NCBI GenBank assembly: GCA_032209605.1 | Contig: JASFXZ010000035.1 | Span: 687,001 to 751,000 of the forward strand | Length of the DNA stretch: 64,000 nucleotides | Reading direction: 5' to 3' | From: Mactromeris polynyma | Lineage: Eukaryota; Mollusca; Bivalvia; Venerida; Mactridae | In this document: piece after piece, positions 48,441 to 60,800 of the stretch | Numbering within the stretch: position 1 is the first letter of the stretch | Layout: each line of letters begins with the position of its first letter | Position numbers and translations under genes: made by a program | Notes under the pieces: generated by a model | Seen by the model: the letters and a program-made list of their open reading frames with translations, nothing else | Database searches by the model: none | Told to the model about the DNA's origin: nothing

Positions 48441-48827
48441 GGTTTATGGGTGTGTGTAACTTTTGGTCATTTTTGGTTTTGCACAAGTTCAATAAAACGG
48501 CAATGTCCGTGTTTTATTCTTTGTTTATACATTTGATAACATCGTCGATATAGAATATAATGCCGCAATAAATCAGAATCGCTTATTTGAAACTCATTAG
48601 TAAAGAACTCTGTATATTTTCCTATTTATACATACATGTAAGTTCGGGGGTATATTAGGGTAGTTTGACATTAGGGTAAATATATTCTTTTTGGCATTGG
48701 GAATATTGCCCAATAATGGCTATAAAAAAACAGCTGAAAAAACCCTGGTACGTCTTTGACTATAATTATACAGTAGAACTATTTTAGCCGTTTTATGACT
48801 TATTGTTGTTTATTTTCTTTATTTCAG

Positions 48828-48855
48828 TATTCGATCATATGTAAACAAGAGGCAT
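48828..48855 (+). CDS. WDR61: SKI8 exon 2, 28-nt microexon
   Basis: Between tctttatttcag and gtaagtga lie 28 nt encoding YSIICKQEA plus one base. This aligns without gaps to the human YGILFKQEQ just before AHDD. The phase (0 in, 1 out) fits the next exon, which begins CT CAT GAC GAC. Confidence 0.8.
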
Positions 48856-51800
48856 GTAAGTGATCTGTTTAAACTTCTGTTCTTCATGGATTGATGCCAG
48901 TGATTTATTTTGTCAATTTTACTGCCAAATTTCGTGTTTCCCCAAGCCTCTGTTATCCCCAAAGAAGTGTCCTTTTTTTCCTAAAAAAGTACTGATTTTT
49001 TTACCATCCTGAAAAGAGCACTTTGAGATGAAGAGGGAAAGTAATAAAACATTCAGCTAAAGCAGGAAATTAAAACATTTGTAAGTAAAATAACCATGCT
49101 CTTATTTTTGCCAAATTTGGGAATTATCGCACATATTTTCCCAATTGAAAAGGCACAGGCAGTTAAACTATTTTCAAAACAAATCACTGTCATCTATACT
49201 AAATGTTACAAGTTACTCAATTATATGATTTTTTATAATATTTTTCAACTTTGACCATTTCTGGCAAACTGAAAGATATGCACAGGGATCTTTTCCCCCA
49301 AAAGTCCCTAAAAAGCCCTGATATAAGAATTTGTTTTCCCTGTCAGTTTATCGGTAAATTTCCATATTAATTATTATACCATTTCTGGAAAAAATGTAAC
49401 TATGGCCATTTGATGCATTGAACATACTGTATGAGGTTGGACAATTTTGATTGGTATATCACTATATGATTGGTATCACTATATGATTGGTATGTCACTA
49501 TATGATTGGTATATCACTATATGATTGGTATGTCACTACATGATTGGTATATCACTACATGATTGGTATATGTCACTACATGATTGGTATATCACTATAT
49601 GATTGGTATATCACTATATGATTGGTATATCATATATGATTGGTATATCACTATATGATTTGTATATCACTATAAAGTATGATTGGTATATCACTATACG
49701 ATTGGTATATCACTATATGATTGGTATATCACTATATGATTGGTATATCACTATATGATTGGTATATCACTACATGATTGGTATATCACTACATGATTGG
49801 TATATCATATATCACTATATGATTGGTATATCACTATATGATTGATATATCACTATATGATTGGTATATCACTATATGATTGGTGTATCACTATATGATT
49901 GGTATATCACTATATGATTGGTATATCACTATATGATTGGTATATCACTATATGATTGGTATATCACTATATGATTGATATATCACTATATGATTGGTAT
50001 ATCACTATATGATTGGTATATCACTATATGATTGGTATATCACTATATGATTGGTATATCATATATGATTGGTATATCACTATATGATTTGTATATCACT
50101 ATAAAGTATGATTGGTATATCACTATACGATTGGTATATCACTATATGATTGGTATATCACTATATGATTGGTATATCACTATATGATTGGTATATCACT
50201 ACATGATTGGTATATCACTACATGATTGGTATATCATATATCACTATATGATTGGTATATCACTATATGATTGATATATCACTATATGATTGGTATATCA
50301 CTATATGATTGGTGTATCACTATGTATATCACTATATGATTGGTATATCACTATATGATTGATATATCACTATATGATTGATATATCACTATATGATTGG
50401 TATATCACTATATGATTGGTATATCACTATATGATTGGTATATCACTATATGATTGGTATATCACTATATGATTGGTATATCACTATATGATTGGTATAT
50501 CACTATATGATTGGTATATCACTATACGATTGGTATATCACTATACGATTGGTATATCACTATACGATTGGTATATCACTATATGATTGGTATATCACTA
50601 TATGATTGGTATATCACTATATGATTGGTATATCACTATATGATTGGTATATCACTATATGATTGGTATATCACTATACGATTGGTATATCACTATATGA
50701 TTGGTATATCACTATATGATTGGTATATCCCTACATGATTGGTATATCCCTATATGATTGGTATATCACTATACGATTGGTATATCACTATATGATTGGT
50801 ATATCACTATATGATTGGTATATCACTACATGATTGGTATATCACTACATGATTGGTATATCACTACATGATTGGTATATCATATATCACTATATGATTG
50901 GTATATCACTATATGATTGGTATATCACTATATGATTGATATATCACTATATGATTGGTATATCACTATATGATTGGTATATCACTATATGATTGGTATA
51001 TCACTATATGATTGGTATATCACTATATGATTGGTATATCACTATATGATTGGTATATCACTATAGGATTGGTATATCACTATAGGATTGGTATATCACT
51101 ATATGATTGGTATATCACTACAGGATTGGTATATCACTACATGATTGGTATATCACTATATGATTGGTATATCACTACAGGATTGGTATATCACTATAGG
51201 ATTGGTATATCACTATATGATTGGTATATCACCACAGGATTGGTATATCACCACATGATTGGTATATCACTACATGATTGGTATATCACTACATGATTGG
51301 TATATCACTACATGTTTGGTATATCACTATATGATTGGTATATCACTATATGATTGGTATATCACTATATGATTGGTATATCACTACATGATTGGTATAT
51401 CACCACATGATTGGTATATCACTACATGATTGGTATATCACTACATGATTGGTATATCACTATAGGATTGGTATATCACTATATGATTGGTATATCACTA
51501 CAGGATTGGTATATCACCACATGATTGGTATATCACTACAGGATTGGTATATCACCACATGATTGGTATATCACTACATGATTGGTATATCACCACATGA
51601 TTGGTATATCACCACATGATTGGTATATCACTACATGATTGGTATATCACTACATGATTGGTATATCACTTTATGATTGGTATATCACTACATGATTGGT
51701 ATATCACTACATGACTGGTATATCACCACATGATTGGTATATCACCACATGATTGGTATATCACCACATGATTGGTATATCACTATATGATTGGTATATC

Positions 51801-54800
51801 AATATATGATTGGTATATCACCACATGATTGGTATATCACTACATGATTGGTATATCACTATATGATTGATATATCACTATATGATTGGTATATCACTAT
51901 ATGATTGGTATATCACTACATGATTAGTATATCACTATATGATTGGTATATCACTACATGATTGGTATATCACCACATGATTGGTATATCACTATATGAT
52001 TGGTATATCACTATATGATTGGTATATCACTATATGTTGTATATCACTATATGATTTCAGAATAACATTTACCAGTGCCCTGTTGTTTTCCTGTCCAGGA
52101 AAGTTAAAAATCAGTGACACTTCTTTTCCAGTCAGCTGTCTGCATTAATCAAAGTAACAAAGCTGACCTATACTCTTGGTTAGATACAAATCTTTCTTTG
52201 CTGAACCTGGCATTGTTAGAATGCAATCTGAAAACAAATCATTGCCGTTGCTAAGTATTTTAAGCACATCGATGAAACAGTGCATTTCATTGGTTGTTAG
52301 ATGTCAGTTACTTGAGCTGGCCAATCAATGAGCTTTTTATATCTCATTCCAATCAATTTATTGATATCCTTCATGCTTGAAATTGACAATGTTTGCATAT
52401 ATTGCTTTTTAAGTGACCATATTTTTGGACGAATTTTTTTGGATGCATTTCAAAGCCATAAAAATTTCTGACCTGGCGTGAACATTGACTGCATGACAAA
52501 ATGTTTAGCTACATTTTTTCACAGCAATGAACATTAGGTCAGGGTTAAGAGAAGGGTAAGTCTTGTAACAAGAAACAAACTTATTTAACTTCAAGGCCTT
52601 GTTATGCTTATATAAATCTTTTCTCCCACTTGCAGCTCATGACGACAGTTTATGGAGCTGTGCTTGGGGAAGAAGCAATGTCACATCTACAGAAAACATT
52701 GTCACTGGCAGTATTGATGATAAAGTTAAAGTATGGAAATGGTAAGTACGTGTTCAACTTTACTGTCAAATTGCTGCTGTCGAATTGCAGCATTTTCCCT
52801 AGCCAAAAAGCCTCCATTTCCCCCGTAAAATGTCCTTTTTTACTGACTTTTTTTACCATCCCAAAAAGAGCTCTTTGAGATGAAAGAAGGAAAAGTAATA
52901 ATAAATTCAGCAAAAGCAGGAAATTAAAACATTTATAAGTAAAATAACCACGCTCTTATTTTCCCAAATTTGGGACTTTTCACGCATATTTTTCCAATTG
53001 AAAAGTCTCAGGCAGTAAAATTATTCTCAAAAAAAATCACTGAGCCAATATTGTTTGATTTAAAGTACATCAACAAACACCATTGAAGTTCATGGCTTCC
53101 ATTTGACCCTGGAGTTGACCCTTTTACCCCTGTAATTTCCAAAAATGCCAAATTTTGATCTCAAGGATTCTGACTGAAGTGTCAATTTTTCTCTCAATTT
53201 TAGGTTATTTGGGTATAAAATGGTAAAATCTGGTCAAAAATTATCAAAATAACCCTCTAGGTTCAGAACCTAGTGGAAACCATGCTCCATGCTTTTTTAT
53301 TCCAGAACTAACCTCTAACCCAAAGTAACTCAGATAACTCTTACAAGCATGACATACAAAAGACAAAAACAGTTATCTCCCCTACATGAGTATAATACTG
53401 AGGCTACTACAGACAGTACAGATCAGTAACTATTTAAAGGATGGATGGATTCAATTCATATTGTCTTTTATTGGACACATACGTATTGGATAATAAAATA
53501 CAATTCAAGTTCAATCTGGTTACAATCCACCAATTTTTTGTGGAGTTGCGTCCCTTTTTTGACTTAGAAATCCATAGTAGGGGCACCTGTGGACACATCT
53601 AAGTGAATAATTGTCCCTAGGTTTGCTGGGTAATGTTTTGCCAAATGATGATTTTTTTAAGGAAGGCCTTATTTCTGTATTTCAGGGTCGATGAAAAGTT
53701 GGAATTACGTCACATATTGGAGGGACATCAACTAGGAGTTGTTTCAGTCGACATAAATGCTGATGGCACACGTATCCTTTACTGTAACTGTGGTAATGGT
53801 TTCTAATCACTGCCCGTCCAGGCAAGTTAAAGTGTAATATCACTGGGCGAAATCTTCTTACTTGCCCGAAATGCTTTTTTGATAAAATCGCAGAAAAACT
53901 TCATGTTATTAGAATTTATATGGTTGGTTAAAATCATGGATTTATTTCATTTTTTCTTTACTTCCAAACAAAATGTTTCCACTGGAAAAGCACTTGCCAG
54001 TTGTGTTATGAAGATTACTAGGTCAAAATTGAGTTGACCAGCCCCTTTACCAGCCACTGGCATTGGGCAAGTTGGTTACGATGATGAGTGTAAAAAGATT
54101 TCAAATTTTGTCAGAAATACTTAACATAACCACAGTTGCGGCGTCTAGTAGTTTAGATAGCCATGTACGTGTGTGGGACCTCGAGACGGGGAAATGTGCA
54201 AAAAGTATTGATGCTGGACCAGGTTTGTTTGTTTTAGTTTTAACTTGTCTACTTTACATTGATTGTGAAACTTAATTTGGTTACTGCTGAGGCTGAGTTT
54301 CTAACCGGTACCTGACCCCTAATTTGGGGATAGTGAAGTGTGCGAGTCCAACCTGAGCTAAAAGGGATTCAAACTTTTATGGTGAAGTTCGCAGTTTAGG
54401 CTGATCATATGGCGATTTTAACTTGTGATCATCAGGGTTCTGGATTTAAAGTGGTGATCATTAAAAATTGTTTGCAGTAATGTGACCTACTCACGAAAAA
54501 TGCCGCAACTCAATTTATATTTCAGGGTCATCAATGAAAATTTGTTTTGGTCATTTAGCCATTACAGTACTAAACTAAAAAAGAAAAAACAATTTTTTAA
54601 GGATGGCCCCAAGATGAATATTCACGACTCATTTTACTTTGTTTTGCATTTTGAACAATCAAATTTCCACTATTTGACAAATCAGAGTGCTGAGTGTAAG
54701 TATCTGTTATTATCCTGGGTCCTGGTCGGGAACCGGTCATTCACCACTTGACCACTTTGCTTCAATGTTTGTATTTAATGAATTAAGTATCGTATAAACA

Positions 54801-57800
54801 GTAGAATAATATACAGAGGGTTTCAGTGCAAGACATTCGTAACTCCTTTATAAATACATAAGAGTTACGATAATCTTGCGTTGAACCCTTGATACATGTA
54901 TTATGCATAAATAATTTCAGTTGATGCATGGACAGTGGCCTTCTCACCAGATTCCAGATTTTTAGCATCTGGCAGTCATCACGGAAAGATTAATTTATTT
55001 GGGGTGGATACGGGCAGGAAGGAGTCGTCATTAGATACGAGAGGCAAACTCACGTTCAGTATAGCTTACGTATGTATATATCTCTCCTAACCTAAGTACT
55101 CGGATATCGTTCTACATTTACTGTGTTCGCTCATCAAAGTACATCAGTCATTTATCTCATTATCATACAGATAAATGATACTTTGTTGTTAATGCAATAC
55201 AGTGTATATCTGCAATTGCTCAAATGTAACATTGAATTATAACTTGAATGAATTTGTACATGTATAACAATTTGTTTATATTTACGAAAAAGAATATCAG
55301 TTTATGTGCATATGGGAATATTGTTAACCTTATGTTCGTGACAACAGTATTTCGCAGTTTTCCATTGATAAACTAATAAGCAACTATAAATATTCCCTTT
55401 TCTAATAACCTCGCGAAATTCCCTTATATTAAATAGCAAAATATTTAATAATCATTATTTTAAATATATAATGGATAAAGAGATTACTATTTTTTAGGAT
55501 TTTTGTAAGCCTTATTGCCATATACTAGTACTTAGATCAAAATGGCAAAATGGCAATTGACAATAACAATAGCTAGAAACTTGGGCTATTTCATTGTGAG
55601 TGATAATGTCGCGACTACTTAAGTTAGCGGAATGACTACCCACGCAAACTTAAAACATGCGAAACAATTTCTATGTTTACAGTATTTAGCACACAGGTAA
55701 CTCATTATTCGGTAACTCCGCAGAGACTCTGTCTCACCAAAACAGTTAACCTTGAGCAGGATATTTCTATCCTGTCAATGCGAAAGACTGTCGGACCTGA
55801 CCAGAAAATTTGAAGAGGACTGATGAAATTTACAATAACACTGGCCCTCCTGGCCGGTGATTCCCCATGAACAAAAGTAGCCATATCTTGACTGGATATT
55901 TCAATATGCGCCATAACTGTCTTTTCATAGGTTTATAGCAAGTTAATTGTTAGACTGTAACCAAATTAAATAGCTTAATATAATAGCATATTTGGCGATT
56001 TTGGTCATTATTAATTTCCAGGCCAGTAATATTCTGTCCTGGCAACAAAAACTTGAGTTAAAATTTTGTGCCCAATCATCGACATGTACAGAGAGATTTT
56101 CTGCACAAATAACGCTGTAATTAGATGTGACTTTTCTGACCTGGCTTGGAATTGAATCTGCATGACTCCTGGAAACATTGACACATTGATTACAGTCGAG
56201 ATATTTTAGGGTACCAGTATATACTTACAGTTGATTACAGTTGAGATATTTAAGGGTACCAGTATATACTTACAGTTGATTACAGTCAAGATATTTTAGG
56301 GTACCAGTATATACTTACAGTTGATTACAGTCGAGATATTTTAGGGTACCAGTATATACTTACAGTTGATTACAGTCGAGATATTTTAGGGTACCAGTAT
56401 ATACTTACAGTTGATTACAGTCGAAATATTTTAGGGTACCAGTATATACTTACAGTTGATTACAGTCGAAATATTTTAGGGTACCAGTATATACTTACAG
56501 TTGATAACAGTCGAGATATTTTAGGGTACCAGTATATACTTACAGTTGATAACAGTCGAGATATTTTAGGGTACCAGTATATACTTACAGTTGATTACAG
56601 TCGAGATATTTTAGGGTACCAGTATATACTTACAGTTGATTACAGTCGAAATATTTTAGGGTACCAGTATATACTTACAGTTGATTACAGTCGAAATATT
56701 TTAGGGTACCAGTATATACTTACAGTTGGTAACAGTCGAGATATTTTAGGGTACCAGTATATACTTACAGTTGATAACAGTCGAGATATTTTAGGGTACC
56801 AGTATATACTTACAGTTGATTACAGTCAAGATATTTTAGGGTACCAGTATATACTTAGAGTTGATTACAGTCGAGATATTTTAGGGTACCAGTATATACT
56901 TACAGTTTCCTAATTGATTGATTACAGAGTCCTGATGGTAAATACATCGCCTGTGGTGCTATTGATGGTATTGTTAACGTCTTTGATATTGCTACAGGAA
57001 AACTTATACATACTTTAGAAGGTAAGACTAAACGTATGATTTATTTAATGTCTGTATGGCCAAGTAAAAGATACTTATGGTTAAGGTGTTCGTACTGTCT
57101 GTATGGCCAAGTAAAAGATGCTTATGGTTAAGGTGTTCGTACTGTCTGTATGGCCAAGTAAAAGATGGTTAAGGTGTTCGTACTGTCTGTATGGACAAGT
57201 AAAAGATGCTTATGGTTATGGTGTTCGTACTGTCTGTATGGACAAGTAAAAGATGCTTATGGTTAAGGTGTTCGTACTGTCTGTTTGGACAAGTAAAAGA
57301 TGCTTATGGTTATGGTGTTCGTACTGTCTGTATGGACAAGTAAAAGATGCTTATGGTTATGGTGTTCGTACTGTCTGTATGGCCAAGTAAAAGATGCTTA
57401 TGGTTAAGGTGTTCGTACTGTCTGTATGGACAAGTAAAAGATGCTTATGGTTAAGGTGTTCGTACTGTCTGTATGGACAAGTAAAAGATGCTTATGGTTA
57501 TGGTGTTCGTACTGTCTGTATGGACAAGTAAAAGATGCTTATGGTTAAGGTGTTCGTACTGTCTGTATGGACAAGTAAAAGATGCTTATGGTTATGGTGT
57601 TCGTACTGTCTGTATGGACAAGTAAAAGATGCTTATGGTTATGGTGTTCGTACTGTCTGTATGGACAAGTAAAAGATGCTTATGGTTATGGTGTTCGTAC
57701 TGTCTGTATGGACAAGTAAAAGATGCTTATGGTTATGGTGTTCATACTGTCTGTATGGACAAGTAAAAGATGGTTATGGTTAAGGTGTTCGTACTGTCTG

Positions 57801-60800
57801 TATGGCCAAGTAAAAGATGGTTATGGTGTTCGTACTGGCCTTGAATTTGTTGTGATTTCTTTTTTTTGTAAAAGTTCTAAAACACTCTTAAATAATTTAT
57901 TGTTTTTGTTTTTAACAGTTTATAATTTGTAACTTAATACATTGTTAAGTTTATTTGTTTAGCTTTTTCACCCATTATTCCTGTCAGGGATAACTTATTA
58001 TACGCCTGTTCGAAGAACGGGACGTATTATGGGAACACCCGTGGCGGGCGGGCGGCGTCCACATGTTGTCCACTCTCTAAGTCAAAGAGTTTTCATCCGA
58101 TCATTATTAAACTTGGTGAAAATGTTTGTGGGCATAATATCTTGGCCAAGTTCGATAACCAGCCATATCGCTCAAGTCACTAGGGAGTTATCACCCTTTG
58201 ATTTTAGAAATTACCTAAAATTTGTTTTGTTTTAACTCTGAGCTCTGATTTATGACAGGCATATTTTGTGACAGTTTGCCACTCTTGTTGTTTCATTGTT
58301 TTATCTATTTGTTTATAATTTATGTAACACAATGTCTTTCTTTGATAAAGTTACTGTGACATCTTTATATATAGCTTAAAATAATTCTTCCTATGTCACA
58401 CAATGCTATATATTAGGACCACAATGGAAAGAAGACTTTTTACTTGAACTATTTTTTGTGTTATCCTTAACATATAATGTTGATTGATATGGCTTTATAG
58501 ATTCTTACATATTGATGTTACTAATATATATGTCTTAATTTTATATTGCCATGTAAATTGTACATTTTATGTTGAAATAGTTGTATTTGCGTTTATTTAT
58601 TGTCGCCACCGGTTTCCCATATGGGCGACGCCTTCAGAAGTTAGTCATATTAGATTTTTGAAGGATAGTGCGTGATACAGGAGATGCCCCAGTTCCAGAA
58701 GCACCCCTGGTTCTTTTACGTGCTCGATGTAAAGCATCATACACGGGACCTCGGTTTTTAAAGTCTCGTCCGAAAGACTGTTAGTACGGTCAGTGATGGA
58801 GCGGGGAATCGAACCTGCGATCCCTGGATTACAAGTCCAGCGCGTTACCACTGGACTACGGATCCGCTACATGTTGAAATAAATCTATCTATCTATCTAT
58901 ATGCAGCTAGAGTCATGACTAGGGGTGTCATGATATGCCTGAAGTGTCCCACAATATATTGGAACACACAAATATCCTCTATGTATTTATTTAATTAATG
59001 ACTTAGGTGAACTAAGGTGATTACCTTGTTAGTGACTTGTTTTTATTCCAAGAAATCTAGCCAATGACAAATCATGCAATATATTATATTTACAATATCT
59101 TATATTTCCAGGTCACGCTAAACCAATACGATCTCTATGTTTCTCACCCGACTCACAATTACTTGTAACAGGGTCTGATGATAACCAGATAAAGATATAC
59201 GACGTGTACGTTAAATAATTTTACTTTTTGTCTAGTCAGATTTTGGAAAAAAATTAATGTCACACATTCAGCATTTTCATTCTCTTGTAAAAGTCTACTT
59301 CAATTTATTACTTTAAGACCCTTAAACACATCTGTAACTTCAATAGAGAAGTATGAAAGACAAGAGAGATAACTCTGTGATAATTATTGCCAGACTTATG
59401 CCCCCTTTTGAACATTGATTATAAATAAGTCCAAATTTCATGCACCAAACTGTCTTATCGTTGATCATGTTGCTTGTTTGTGTAAATCTTGTTTATGTAA
59501 AACCTCTTCTGATTGGCCAGATATTCTATCCTCAAAATGTTATGATCCTTCTGATTGGCTAGTTGTTATGTCCTCAAAACGTTATGTTCCTTCTGATTGG
59601 CTAGTTGTTATGTCCTCAAAATGTTATGATCCTTCTGATTGGCTAGTTGTTATGTCCTCAAAACGTTATGTTCCTTCTGATTGGCTCAAAACTTTATATA
59701 AGTAATGATTATAATTATGGGACTTGTTCTGTTGTTTTTATTTTCAGACTACATGCAAACTTAGCGGGAACATTATCCGGTCATGCATCGTGGGTTCTTA
59801 GCGTAGCTTTCTCACCTGATAATACACACTTTGTTTCAAGGTAATACACACTTTGTTTCAAGGTAATACATTCTATGTTTCAAGGTAATACACACTTTGT
59901 TTCAAGGTAATACACACTTTGTTTCAAGGTAATACATTCTATGTTTCAAGGTAATACACACTTTGTTTCAAGGTAATACACACTTTGTTTCAAGTTAATA
60001 CACACTTTGTTTCAAGGTAATACATTCTATGTTTCAAGGTAATACACACTTTGTTTCAAGGTAATACACACTTTGTTTCAAGGTAATACATTCTATGTTT
60101 CAAGGTAATACACACTTTGTTTCAAGGTAATACACACTTTGTTTCAAGGTAATACACACTTTGTTTCAAGGTAATACATTCTATGTTTCAAGGTAATACA
60201 CACTTTGTTTCAAGGTAATACATTCTATGTTTCAAGGTAATACACACTTTGTTTCAAGGTAATACATTCTATGTTTCAAGGTAATACACACTTTGTTTCA
60301 AGGTAATACACACTTTGTTTCAAGGTAATACATTCTATGTTTCAAGGTAATACACACTTTGTTTCAAGGTAATACACACTTTGTTTCAAGGTAATACACA
60401 CTTTGTTTCAAGGTAATACATTCTATGTTTCAAGGTAATACACACTTTGTTTCAAGGTAATACATTCTATGTTTCAAGGTAATACACACTTTGTTTCAAG
60501 GTAATACATTCTATGTTTCAAGGTAATACACACTTTGTTTCAAGTTAATACATTCTAGGGATGGGGTATTGCTTCCCTCGTGAAGATTTTTTTCTTTCAA
60601 CTGATAAATGGCGGTTCTGTCTCAATTTCAGATCTGTTCAGAAGACACTAATTTTTATTTCACACATACAGAAATTATTATGCTGCTTCATAGTAAATGT
60701 ATCAGGGATGTCGGACAATAATTCTGCAGTGGTTGAAAATACCAGCGCTCACAGAATATTGAATCGCTGTCGTATCTATTAAAATGAAATTCAGATTGAG

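Larger units (their letters stand above)
57022..59111. other. SKI8 intron 7
   Basis: Holds the 47-bp array, a dispersed repeat at 57991-58225 (tatacgcctgttcgaagaacggg ... ggcgggcgggcggcgtcc) and a SINE (58580-58870), followed by a short (ATCT)n run. Confidence 0.75.

Noticed and set aside
51012..51296. 94-codon ORF of repeated [12 protein letters not shown] sequence
   Set aside because: It is a translation of the 19-bp minisatellite inside a SKI8 intron.
59415..59705. 96-codon ORF with [11 protein letters not shown] repeats
   Set aside because: Comes from the 42-bp array in SKI8 intron 8; lies between two well-placed exons.
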